Of a stretch of 64,000 nt of DNA, positions 16,776 through 24,677 are shown one piece after another. The DNA comes from Kushneria sinocarnis (lineage in GTDB: Bacteria > Pseudomonadota > Gammaproteobacteria > Pseudomonadales > Halomonadaceae). The stretch lies in contig NZ_RBIN01000002.1 of NCBI RefSeq assembly GCF_003633775.1, forward strand, positions 186,001 to 250,000, in the 5' to 3' direction. Each line of letters opens with the position of its first letter. Within the stretch, counting starts at the first letter, position 1. The notes under the pieces were generated by a model, which searched no databases, was not told the origin of the DNA, and saw nothing but the letters and a program-made list of their open reading frames with translations. Position numbers and translations under genes: made by a program.

Positions 16776-17765
16776 ATGACACGGATCACGGTAGCCGGCG
16801 CCAGCGGACTGGTCGGCTCGAACATCGTCAGGGAGGCGCTGAAGCGCGGTTATCACGTCAGCGGCACGTTGCGCGATGCCGAGGACACCGGGAAGACCCG
16901 CTGGCTGATGGCCCTGCCCGGGGCCCCGGAACGGCTGACCCTGTTCTCCGCCGACAGCCGCGACAGCCACAGCTTCGATGCGGCCATGGCGGGCAGCGAT
17001 GCCGTCTTCATCGCCTGCTTTCCTCCCCTCTACCGGGCCGCCGATGGCACACCGGCCCGGGAGCTGGACCGCCAGCGCGGCTATGAAGAGATCGTGCGGC
17101 CGGTGCGAGACGGCTGCCTCAACGTGCTGGCGGCCGCCGAGCGCGCCGGCATCGGCAGCGTGATGCTCTGCTCCTCGACCTCCTCCACCAATCCGCCCGT
17201 GCCGCTGGCGATCAAGACCGAAGCCACCGCCCTGTCGGATGCCGAGCATCAGATGGCGCAGGGCAAGTTCACCGCCGCCGAAAAGATCGTCATGGAGACT
17301 GCGGCACAGGATTTCTGCGTCGCCCACAACCTGCGGCTGTGCATCTTCCTGCCGACGATGATGCTGGGGCCGGTGGTGATGCCGCAGCACCTCGAAGGCG
17401 GCAGCCATCGCTTTCTGGTCGCGCCGATTCGCGATGGCAGGGCCGTACACGACACGGTGCCGGAAGGCTCGATTTCGGTCAGCCATGTCGGTGACGTGGC
17501 CGCCCTGTTTCTCAACGCCTACGAGCGTCCGGAAGCGCGGGGGCGCTACTTCGCCGTCTACGAGAGCCTCGACTGGGCCGATCTCTACGCCGAGTTCGCC
17601 CGTCAGGCGCCCGGGGCCGAGATGCCACCGGCCACTGAGCGTTCGGCCGAACCGCCGACGCAGTTCGACTTCACCCGCCGCGACGCACTGGGCGTGACCA
17701 TGCGCGACATCCCCACGACCATCGCCGAAACGGCCCGCTGGCTGAAATCGCAACCGTTCGGGTAA
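16776..17765 (+). CDS. NAD(P)-dependent epimerase/reductase (extended SDR, NmrA-like)
   Basis: 329 residues. Opens with TRITVAGASGLVGSNIVREAL, the GxxGxxG motif of extended SDR proteins; LRDAEDTGKTRWLMALPG is the usual second segment of dihydroflavonol-reductase-like enzymes. SVMLCSSTSS and the later ISVSHVGDVAALFLNA also fit. The classical YxxxK is not obvious (KFTAAEKIV is in the expected place), so catalysis may be altered. ATG 16776 has AAGGAG 5 nt upstream. A 127-bp gap separates it from the preceding gene and may hold its own promoter (TTAACG, then TACAGT). Confidence 0.78.
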   Translation: MTRITVAGASGLVGSNIVREALKRGYHVSGTLRDAEDTGKTRWLMALPGAPERLTLFSADSRDSHSFDAAMAGSDAVFIACFPPLYRAADGTPARELDRQRGYEEIVRPVRDGCLNVLAAAERAGIGSVMLCSSTSSTNPPVPLAIKTEATALSDAEHQMAQGKFTAAEKIVMETAAQDFCVAHNLRLCIFLPTMMLGPVVMPQHLEGGSHRFLVAPIRDGRAVHDTVPEGSISVSHVGDVAALFLNAYERPEARGRYFAVYESLDWADLYAEFARQAPGAEMPPATERSAEPPTQFDFTRRDALGVTMRDIPTTIAETARWLKSQPFG

Positions 17766-17777
17766 TCCCCTCCCCGG

Positions 17778-17800
17778 CGGCCCGGCGCCATGCCGGGCCG
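17778..17800. terminator. Bidirectional hairpin between convergent genes
   Basis: 9-bp perfect inverted repeat CGGCCCGGC/GCCGGGCCG around GCCAT in the 40-bp gap between convergent stops. No clear T-run on either strand. Confidence 0.55.
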
Positions 17801-17805
17801 CTCCG

Positions 17806-18465
17806 TCAGGACCGCTCGAACAGCCGCTCGAAGCGTGCGAAACGGTAGGTCCAGTCCGGGCCGTCACCGGTGCCGTAGGCCAGCTGCGCGGTCAGCAGCG
17901 CGAAGGGCTCGGTGTAGCGGGCGACCTGCAGCGGCCCGGCATCGACCGGCTCGAAGCCGATGGCCGCGATCATCTCGGCGGCCGCCCGCTTCGCGCGGGT
18001 GTCATCGCCACAGTAGACACAGCTCGGCTTCAGCCCCGCCTCGCGGGCCTCGAAGACCGGCTGAAAGCTCTCGCTCGGCGTGGTCTGAAAGGCAGCCGCT
18101 ACCGAGGCGTTCGCCAGCCGCCGGGCGATCTGCTCCGCCCCGGAATCGTGATGTCCCACCACGAGCTCGGTATCCGTGGCATCCAGCGGCACGCAGCAGG
18201 TGACCACGATCTTGCCGCTCGGATCACCCGCCTGCGCCAGCACGTCATCGAGTCGTGACCAGTGCACCGCGAGCAGGATCACGTCCGACTCGCGAACCGC
18301 CTCCGCCGGCGTTCCGGCCCGTGCCGAGGCGCCGCCTCGGCGCGCCAGCTCCTCGAGCTTCGCGGTGCGGCGCGAATAGCTCAGGATCACCTCGTGCCCC
18401 GCCCGGGCCAGCAGCACACCGAGCTTGCTGCCCATCAGCCCGATCCCCAGTACTCCGATCTTCAT
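17806..18465 (-). CDS. NADP-dependent F420-reductase-like oxidoreductase
   Basis: 219 residues. The start MKIGVLGIGLMGSKLGVLLARAGHEVILSYSRR and the following DVILLAVHW match the NADPH-dependent F420 oxidoreductase / ProC-like NAD(P)-binding family (F420_oxidored). In organisms without F420 these proteins are reductases of unknown substrate. A 57-bp gap separates it from the upstream MFS gene on the same strand, so the two may be co-transcribed. Confidence 0.8.
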   Translation of the reverse strand: MKIGVLGIGLMGSKLGVLLARAGHEVILSYSRRTAKLEELARRGGASARAGTPAEAVRESDVILLAVHWSRLDDVLAQAGDPSGKIVVTCCVPLDATDTELVVGHHDSGAEQIARRLANASVAAAFQTTPSESFQPVFEAREAGLKPSCVYCGDDTRAKRAAAEMIAAIGFEPVDAGPLQVARYTEPFALLTAQLAYGTGDGPDWTYRFARFERLFERS

Positions 18466-18522
18466 GTTCGACTCCCCGTGTCTGTCATGTCCTGTTGGCC
18501 CACCGGCCGTGCGTGCCCTGCG

Positions 18523-19725
18523 TTAGCGCGCCGAGGCCGTGACCCGCGCCGGATCACGCGCGGCGATCAGCGTGACGAGGCAGGCGATCACCGCCAGCGC
18601 CAGATAGCCGCCGAGCACTTGCGGCAGGCTCAGCTCCCGCGCCGCCTGCCCCGCGATGAGCGACGGGATCGCCGCACCGCAGTAGCAGGTCGTGAAGATC
18701 ACCGAGAACACCCCGGCACGTTCACTCGGCTCGGCGTTGGCCAGCAGGGCCCGGATGCTGCCGGAGAGCACCATGCCCTGGGCGATGCCGGCACAGGCGC
18801 TGGCGAGCAGGAACAGGCCGATCGTACCCGCCGTCAGCGAGGCCAGCAGTCCGGCGACACAGACGACGAAGGCGACGCTGCCGAGCCGCTGGGCCCCGTG
18901 AGGCGACAGCCGGCCACCGAGCGGCCCGCCCAGCGCGCTCGGTGCCATGTAGGAGGCGAACACCACCGCGGCCACCAGCGCGCTGGAGGAGCCGAGCTGG
19001 TCGGTCGACAGTGACGGGCCGAAGGCCTGGAAGAAGCCGCCCAGCGCCCAGGTGGCAATGAAGATGCAGCAGGCCACGGGATAGAGCGGCCTGCTCGCCT
19101 GCGGCAGCGCCAGGCGCGGGCGCAGCGAGGCGAGCGCGCCGGCATGACGCGGCGAGGTCTCCCGGCTGCGCCACACCAGCAGCAGGCAGAGCAGCAGAGC
19201 AACCGTGATGACCAGATACGGCATCATCCGGGGCAGCGGCGCATGCTCGACCAGCGCCCCCGAGGCCACGGCACCGAGGGTCAGGCCGATCATCGTGCCG
19301 GTGCTCGTGACGGCCGGTGCCAGCCAGCCCGGGCGGCGTGGCGCATTATCGGTCACGAAGGCCGCCGCGGCGCTGGACGCCAGACCGCAGGAGAACCCCT
19401 GCAGGACGCGCCCGAGGATCAGCGACACCACCCCCGAGACCTCGAGCAGCACCCCGCAGGCGAGTGCGGCGAGCAGCAGCGCGAGCGCCACCACCGGCCG
19501 ACGGCCGACATGGTTCGACAGCCGGCCGCAGCTCAGCAGCGCAATGATCGCACTGATGAAGTAGAACACCGCGGTCAGCGACAGCTCGGCGTAGGTCAGC
19601 CCTTCGGTGGCCCGATAGATGGCGTAAAGGGGAATGGGCGTCGCCGAGGCCGCAAACACCAGGATCAGCGACAGCGAGGCCGCCCAGAACCCCAGCCAGC
19701 GGGATGTGTCCGACATGGTGGGCAT
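18523..19725 (-). CDS. MFS transporter
   Basis: 400 residues, about 12 hydrophobic helices. ASATPIPLYAIYRATEGLTYAELSLTAVFYF at the N-terminus and GRLSNHVGRRPVVALAL (loop 2-3 motif) identify an MFS drug/metabolite exporter. The start at 19725 (MPTMSDT) is chosen because GGAGG precedes it by 7 nt; the frame extends eight codons further. It is followed by a second MFS gene in the opposite order of transcription (19780-20982, same strand, upstream), so two exporters lie in tandem. Substrate unknown. Confidence 0.87.
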   Translation of the reverse strand: MPTMSDTSRWLGFWAASLSLILVFAASATPIPLYAIYRATEGLTYAELSLTAVFYFISAIIALLSCGRLSNHVGRRPVVALALLLAALACGVLLEVSGVVSLILGRVLQGFSCGLASSAAAAFVTDNAPRRPGWLAPAVTSTGTMIGLTLGAVASGALVEHAPLPRMMPYLVITVALLLCLLLVWRSRETSPRHAGALASLRPRLALPQASRPLYPVACCIFIATWALGGFFQAFGPSLSTDQLGSSSALVAAVVFASYMAPSALGGPLGGRLSPHGAQRLGSVAFVVCVAGLLASLTAGTIGLFLLASACAGIAQGMVLSGSIRALLANAEPSERAGVFSVIFTTCYCGAAIPSLIAGQAARELSLPQVLGGYLALAVIACLVTLIAARDPARVTASAR

Positions 19726-19779
19726 CCGTACTCCTCCATCCATTGGCAATCCGGTGATCCGACGGCGCCTGCGCCTCGT

Positions 19780-20982
19780 TTACAGCTGAAAGGCGCGCGC
19801 GTTTCCCGTCTTCTTCAGATGCCGGTACAGCAGACCGGCGACCATCAGGCCGGCAGCGGTCATGATGAAACCGGTCCAGATCGGCGACAGCGGTCCGAAC
19901 CCCGCGCCGATGGCCTGACCGCCGATCGCCGCACCGAGCGCATTCGCCACGTTGAAGGCCGCCATGTTCAGCGCGCCCATCAGGGTCGGCGCCTCCGGCG
20001 CCATCTTCATCATCCGCACCGGTATGGAGGGAATGGAAATCTGCATGGTGATGCCCATCACCGCGAAGAACACCATCAGCACCACCGGATTGTGGGCGAA
20101 GGTCGCCATGACGGCCAGCACCACCAGCACGGCCGCCCAGCTCGAGAAGATCCCCCGGAACGGATAGCGATCCGCCACGAAGCCCCCGATGACATTGCCG
20201 ATGGCCAGACCGATGCCGATCAGCGCCAGCGCATAGGGCGTCACGCTGGACGACATGCCGGCAACCCGGGTGACGAAGAGATCGACGAAGGTGTAGATGG
20301 AAAACACGCTGGCAATGGCCAGCGCGGTCGCCAGCATCATCACCCAGACGCTGCCGCGCCGCAGCGCCGACAGCTCACGGCGCACGGTACCGCCCCGCAG
20401 CGCCCGGGTACTCGGCACACAGCACCACAGCAGTACCGCCGAGCCCAGCCCGCATATGCCGATGATGCCGTAGGCCATGCGCCACGAGAACAGCTGACCC
20501 AGCTGCGTGCTGATCGGGGCGCCGATGATGGTGGAGATGGTGATACCCGACATCACCAGGGCCACGGCACTGCCCTCCCGGCCCTGGCCGACGATATAAC
20601 CGGCCACCACCGAAGCGGCGCCGAAATAGGCCCCCTGCGGCAGGCCGCTGAGAAAGCGCCCCAGCACCAGCAGATCGAGGTCATTGGCGATGGCGGTCAG
20701 CAGATTGGCACCGAACGCCAGCGCCATCAGCGCGATGAGCAGACCGCGCTTGTCGACGCCGGCAGCCATGATGGTGATCACGGGGGCGCCCACCACGACG
20801 CCCAGCGCATAGGCGGTAATGCCATAAGTGGCCTGGGGCACTGACAACTGCAGATCTTCGGCGAACAGCGGCAACAGTCCCATGCTGGCAAATTCGGAAG
20901 TCGAGATGACAAAGCTGCCCACCGCCAGGGCCAGCAGTGCCAGCGTACGGAAGCGTCCGCTCACCGGTTGAGGGTCTGACAA
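19780..20982 (-). CDS. MFS transporter, AraJ/YdhP-like DHA1 family
   Basis: 400 residues with 12 predicted helices. SFVISTSEFASMGLLPLFAEDL is the conserved TM1 of DHA1 sugar/drug efflux proteins (SotB, AraJ, YdhP). VSAPQATYGITAYALGVVVGAPV-like helix 2 and LGRFLSGLPQGAYFGAASVVA in TM4 fit. It lies directly upstream of another MFS gene with a 54-bp gap. Likely an exporter of small solutes; no substrate can be named. Confidence 0.88.
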   Translation of the reverse strand: MSDPQPVSGRFRTLALLALAVGSFVISTSEFASMGLLPLFAEDLQLSVPQATYGITAYALGVVVGAPVITIMAAGVDKRGLLIALMALAFGANLLTAIANDLDLLVLGRFLSGLPQGAYFGAASVVAGYIVGQGREGSAVALVMSGITISTIIGAPISTQLGQLFSWRMAYGIIGICGLGSAVLLWCCVPSTRALRGGTVRRELSALRRGSVWVMMLATALAIASVFSIYTFVDLFVTRVAGMSSSVTPYALALIGIGLAIGNVIGGFVADRYPFRGIFSSWAAVLVVLAVMATFAHNPVVLMVFFAVMGITMQISIPSIPVRMMKMAPEAPTLMGALNMAAFNVANALGAAIGGQAIGAGFGPLSPIWTGFIMTAAGLMVAGLLYRHLKKTGNARAFQL

Positions 20983-21202
20983 GATTCATTCCTTGATTAT
21001 CGTACTCGGAAGGACGATCACTCTCCGGCCGGGTTCGGCATCCGGCGCGGCCGGATCACCGGGAAGGGAATGACGCCGGCCGGCGAGTGTCGGGCAGACA
21101 GGATAGCAGCGGCGGTATCGCAAAACCGGGCATGGTGTTATGAGCCCGGTTCATGAATGGCCCTCCGGCCGCCACCGTCCTGACCGCCCCGCGGCGCCGA
21201 TA

Positions 21203-21222
21203 CGCCCCGCAACCGCGGGGCG
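21203..21222 (-). terminator. Hairpin after the DUF2256 gene
   Basis: 8-bp inverted repeat CGCCCCGC/GCGGGGCG with an AACC loop, 28 bp past the DUF2256 stop on the minus strand. There is no U-tract, so its efficiency is uncertain. The remaining gap up to the MFS start at 20982 shows no coding sequence. Confidence 0.45.
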
Positions 21223-21249
21223 CGCGGTGTTGTCCCGGTGCTGTCCGGG

Positions 21250-21390
21250 TCACCGGCGCCCCTGACGCCGGCAGCGTTCGGAACAGTAGATCACGCTCTC
21301 CCAGTTGCGCGCCCACTTCCTGCGCCAGCTGAAGGGGCGCTGGCAGACGGGACAGAGCTTGCTCGGCAGATGGGGCTTGCGGTGGGCCAT
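21250..21390 (-). CDS. DUF2256 domain-containing protein
   Basis: A 46-residue protein: MAHRKPHLPSKLCPVCQRPF, then WRRKWARNWESVIYCSERCR. The CPVC...YCSERC cysteine pairs (zinc-ribbon like) with RPF.WR.KW between them are the DUF2256 signature. In many bacteria such proteins lie next to cryptochrome/photolyase or SDR genes; here an SDR gene of the BdcA type is 160 bp upstream on the same strand. Function unknown. It is short but the motif match is close to complete. Confidence 0.85.
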   Translation of the reverse strand: MAHRKPHLPSKLCPVCQRPFSWRRKWARNWESVIYCSERCRRQGRR

Positions 21391-21550
21391 GGCGGGGAAC
21401 CCTGACGATGATCACGGTGGAGGAAATGGCCGGCGCGAGGCGACCGGCGGCCTCGGCCGGATCGCCTTGCGGCACGAGCGAAGCGGACGCGGACCATGAC
21501 GGCCCGCGCCACCGATGATGGCAGGGCGCTCCGTTACCCGCGGCGGGCGG

Positions 21551-22264
21551 TCAGGCGCCGAACCCGCCATCAATGGTATGCATGGCGCCGGTAATGCCCC
21601 GGGCCTGCGGGCCCGCCAGATAGAACGTCAGGCTGGCGACGTCTTCGGCGGTGCCATACTGCCCGGTCGCCATCAGGCTTCGCACCTGCTCGGCAAACTC
21701 GCCCTCGGCAGGGTTCATGTCGGTATCCGTCGGCCCCGGCTGGATCACGTTGACGGTGATGCCGCGCGGGCCGAAATCCCTGGCCAGCCCCCGGGTCATG
21801 CCCTGCAGCGCCGACTTGCTCAGGGAGTAGGCCGCGAAGCCCGGCAGCGGCGAGCGATCGGCGTTGACCGAGCCGATGGTGATGATGCGCCCGCCTTCCG
21901 GCATCGTACGCGCCGCCTCCACGGCCGCATGGTAGGGCGCCCGCACGTTGACGTCGATCAGGTGATCGACCGCATCCGGCTCGAGCTCCAGCGGATCGCC
22001 CAGCACCGCGACTCCCGCATTGAAGACCAGCACATCCAGCGCGCCCGCCTCACGCACCGTATCGATCACGGCCTGCCGGTCCGCGGCATCCGAGTGTACC
22101 GCCGTGGCCCCGGTCTGCCCTGCCAGCTCCATCGCCGCTTCCCGCGAGCCCGAATAGGTGAACCGTACCTCGGCGCCGGCACCGGCAAAGCCGGTCACGA
22201 TCGCCGCCCCGATGCCTCGGCTGCCACCCACGACCAGCACCCGTTTACCCGTGAAATCCTGCAT
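21551..22264 (-). CDS. bdcA: SDR oxidoreductase, BdcA (c-di-GMP-binding biofilm dispersal mediator)
   Basis: 237 residues, as in E. coli BdcA. FTGKRVLVVGGSRGIGAAIV, VRFTYSGSREAAMELAG, TGATAVHSDAADRQAVID and ALQGMTRGLARDFGPRGITVNV follow BdcA closely, ending in TGAMHTIDGGFGA. The YxxxK pair is YSLSK. BdcA is an SDR-fold protein reported to bind c-di-GMP and promote biofilm dispersal. Start at 22264 (MQDFTGK) has GGAGG 6-7 nt upstream. The divergent TetR-type bdcR of E. coli is not present next to it. Confidence 0.85.
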   Translation of the reverse strand: MQDFTGKRVLVVGGSRGIGAAIVTGFAGAGAEVRFTYSGSREAAMELAGQTGATAVHSDAADRQAVIDTVREAGALDVLVFNAGVAVLGDPLELEPDAVDHLIDVNVRAPYHAAVEAARTMPEGGRIITIGSVNADRSPLPGFAAYSLSKSALQGMTRGLARDFGPRGITVNVIQPGPTDTDMNPAEGEFAEQVRSLMATGQYGTAEDVASLTFYLAGPQARGITGAMHTIDGGFGA

Positions 22265-22526
22265 GCTTACCCTCCATGGCAAGTGGTGTTGATGATCACT
22301 GTGTAATCCACGCAGCGCCTTCCCTCAAGCAGTGCGCAGTGCTCATCACCCGGGGGCCGGCCGTGGGCACCGCCAGCGGGCGCGCACCGCCTGCCCGCGA
22401 GCCCTGACCGCCATGATTTTTATCGAAGATTCAACAACTCGACTACACTCCGCTCTGATAGCCAGGACACTCAGATCCGGCAGGACCCCGAGCGCCTGAC
22501 CGGTTGATCAGCACAAGGAGTCCGCC

Positions 22527-22955
22527 GTGAACACCACTGCCGAACCCACGCCCCGGCGCGGCCTGCATCCGCTCCACGGGATACTGCTTGCCGGTATCCT
22601 GCCGCTGTTTCTCGGGGCAGCCCTGAGTGACTACGCCTACTCGACCAGTTATCTCATCCAGTGGAGCACCTTCGCCTCCTGGCTGATCGCCGGTGGACTC
22701 GTCTTCAACGGGCTGACACTGCTGTGTGCGCTGCTCGGTTTCTTTCGCGCCAGTGGTCAGCGCCGCCTGGCGGCGGTCTACTTCCTGCTGCTGCTGGTCT
22801 GCTGGGGGCTGGGCTTCATCAACGCGCTGGTGCACGCCCGGGATGCCTGGGCCATGATGCCCACCGGCTTCGTGCTCTCGATCATCATCACCGTGCTGGC
22901 CGGCATGGCCGCCTGGCTCGGCTTTTCCCGTCTCGGCGCCGGAGGCAAGGCATGA
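22527..22955 (+). CDS. Four-helix membrane protein, DUF2231-like
   Basis: 142 residues with four hydrophobic segments (about 18-36, 47-70, 80-100, 107-130). LHPLHGILLAGILPLFLGAALSDYAYSTS resembles DUF2231 membrane proteins, which carry HP..H-type potential haem-ligating histidines in the first helix. The stop overlaps the next start (ATGA at 22952), so it is translationally coupled to a secreted sorbosone-dehydrogenase-like protein. It may be the membrane electron acceptor of that enzyme; this is inference from coupling and topology. Confidence 0.72.
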   Translation: MNTTAEPTPRRGLHPLHGILLAGILPLFLGAALSDYAYSTSYLIQWSTFASWLIAGGLVFNGLTLLCALLGFFRASGQRRLAAVYFLLLLVCWGLGFINALVHARDAWAMMPTGFVLSIIITVLAGMAAWLGFSRLGAGGKA

Positions 22956-24433
22956 CTCTCTCCCGCATTCGCTACGCTGCCCCGCTTTCGCTGCTGCTCC
23001 TGGCCGGCACGGCCGGTGCGGCCGCTCCGGAACCGCAGTATGGCCCCAACCCCAGTCTGCCCGATCCGCAGCGGGGGCTGCTGCCCAGCATGACAGTGCC
23101 CGAACGCGCCCCCTGGGGAGATCGGAAGCCGACGGTGCCCGAGGGCTACTCGATCCAGGCGATCGCCACCGATCTCAAGGTGCCGCGCCAGACACTGGTA
23201 CTGCCCAACGGCGATATCCTGGTGGCCGAGGGCAAGGGTGGCGGCAACGCGCCGAAATCGCGCCCCAAGGATTTCATCGCCAGTCTGATCAAGGCGAAGG
23301 GCACGACCTCGGTGAGCGGGGGGGACCGGCTGACCCTGCTGCGCGACAGCGACGATGACGGCAGCTACGAGCAGCAGATGGTGTTCGCCGAGAACCTCAA
23401 CGCACCCTACGGGCTCGCCCTGGTGGGCAACGAGCTCTATGTTGCCAATCAGGATGCGCTGGTGCGCTTTGACTACGAGGAAGGCCAGACCCAGGCCAGC
23501 GGGCCGCCCGAGCTGGTGACGGCCCTGCCCTCCCGGATCAATCACCACTGGACCAAGGCGCTGACCGCAAGCGCCGACGGAGAGACGCTCTACGTCGGCA
23601 TCGGCTCCAACAGCAACATCACCGAGCGCGGCATGGACGCGGAGGTCGACCGCGCCGAGATCTGGCAGATCGACGCCGAAACCGGCGCCCACAAGGCATA
23701 TGCCACCGGGCTGCGCAACCCGACCGATCTGACCATCCAGCCGGAGACGGACCAGCTCTGGGCGGTGGTCAACGAGCGTGACGAGCTCGGCCCCCACCTG
23801 GTGCCCGACTACCTCATCTCCGTACAGGAGAATGGCTTCTACGGCTGGCCCTACAGCTACTGGGGGCAGAATGTCGATCCGCGCGTGCGACCGCAGAACC
23901 CGGAGAAGGTCGAATCGGCGATCGCGCCGGATTACAGCCTCGGCTCGCACCGGGCCCCGCTCGGCGTCGACTTCTCCAACGAGGCCGTGGGTGACCGGTT
24001 CTCGCAGGGCGTGTTCATCGGCGAACACGGCAGCTGGAACCGCTCGGAACCCGTCGGCTACAAGGTGGTATTCATTCCGTTCGAGGACGGCCGGCCCGCC
24101 GGCGATCCGGTTGACTTCGTCTCCGGCTTTCTCACCGACGATGGCAAGACACGCGGCCGCCCGGTCGGCGTGACCGTAGCTCCGGATGGCTCGGTCATTG
24201 TCGCCGATGATCTCTCCAATACGATCTGGCGGGTGACGCGGGATAGCGCCGATGCGCCACAGGCTTCGGGCGCGGCCGGCTCCGGAAGTGGCACGGCACG
24301 CACCAGCCCGACCGAAAGCGACGGTGACGCCACTGCAGCGCCCGCAGACGAATCAGCCGACACTGCGGACAACGGCGAAACCGCTGCAGACAACCCTGCC
24401 CCATCCGGCAACGAGGCTACCAATGCCACCTGA
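22952..24433 (+). CDS. Secreted PQQ-dependent sugar/sorbosone dehydrogenase-like protein
   Basis: 493 residues. A signal peptide is evident (MTLSRIRYAAPLSLLLLAGTAGAAA). The core is a six-bladed beta-propeller of the sorbosone dehydrogenase / soluble glucose dehydrogenase type: VPRQTLVLPNGDILVAEG, NAPYGLALVGNELYVAN, LYVGIGSNSNI, ATGLRNPTDL, NGFYGWPYSYWG, GVDFSNEAVGDRFSQGVFIGEHGSWNR and GRPVGVTVAPDGSVIVADD are the repeated blade motifs. The last ~60 residues are a low-complexity Ala/Ser/Thr/Asp tail without known role. Probably periplasmic oxidation of a sugar or alcohol; no PQQ synthesis genes are in the window. Followed by a strong terminator. Confidence 0.87.
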   Translation: MTLSRIRYAAPLSLLLLAGTAGAAAPEPQYGPNPSLPDPQRGLLPSMTVPERAPWGDRKPTVPEGYSIQAIATDLKVPRQTLVLPNGDILVAEGKGGGNAPKSRPKDFIASLIKAKGTTSVSGGDRLTLLRDSDDDGSYEQQMVFAENLNAPYGLALVGNELYVANQDALVRFDYEEGQTQASGPPELVTALPSRINHHWTKALTASADGETLYVGIGSNSNITERGMDAEVDRAEIWQIDAETGAHKAYATGLRNPTDLTIQPETDQLWAVVNERDELGPHLVPDYLISVQENGFYGWPYSYWGQNVDPRVRPQNPEKVESAIAPDYSLGSHRAPLGVDFSNEAVGDRFSQGVFIGEHGSWNRSEPVGYKVVFIPFEDGRPAGDPVDFVSGFLTDDGKTRGRPVGVTVAPDGSVIVADDLSNTIWRVTRDSADAPQASGAAGSGSGTARTSPTESDGDATAAPADESADTADNGETAADNPAPSGNEATNAT

Positions 24434-24463
24434 GGCGGCCGGTCGTTCATGACGGCATGATTC

Positions 24464-24493
24464 AAACCCCCGAGGGCGTCCCCTCGGGGGTTT
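24464..24493. terminator. Strong intrinsic terminator
   Basis: Perfect 13-bp stem AAACCCCCGAGGG/CCCTCGGGGGTTT with a CGTC loop, 31 bp after the sorbosone-dehydrogenase stop. The stem itself ends in TTTG on the plus strand and in TTTGAA on the minus strand, so it can work in both directions. Confidence 0.88.
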
Positions 24494-24677
24494 GTTCATC
24501 GCGGCATCAGTCATGATCGAAACACGGGGTTGCATCGTCCAAAACACCAGCTGGCTTCGACAATCATCACAGGTTCGAGAGATCAAGCTCCGGCGACACA
24601 TGCGCCCGCCACACAAGTCGTCCATGCTGGAGAGCAGGCATCCACCTCAGGTATCTCAGGACAGGCAGGGGACATTC

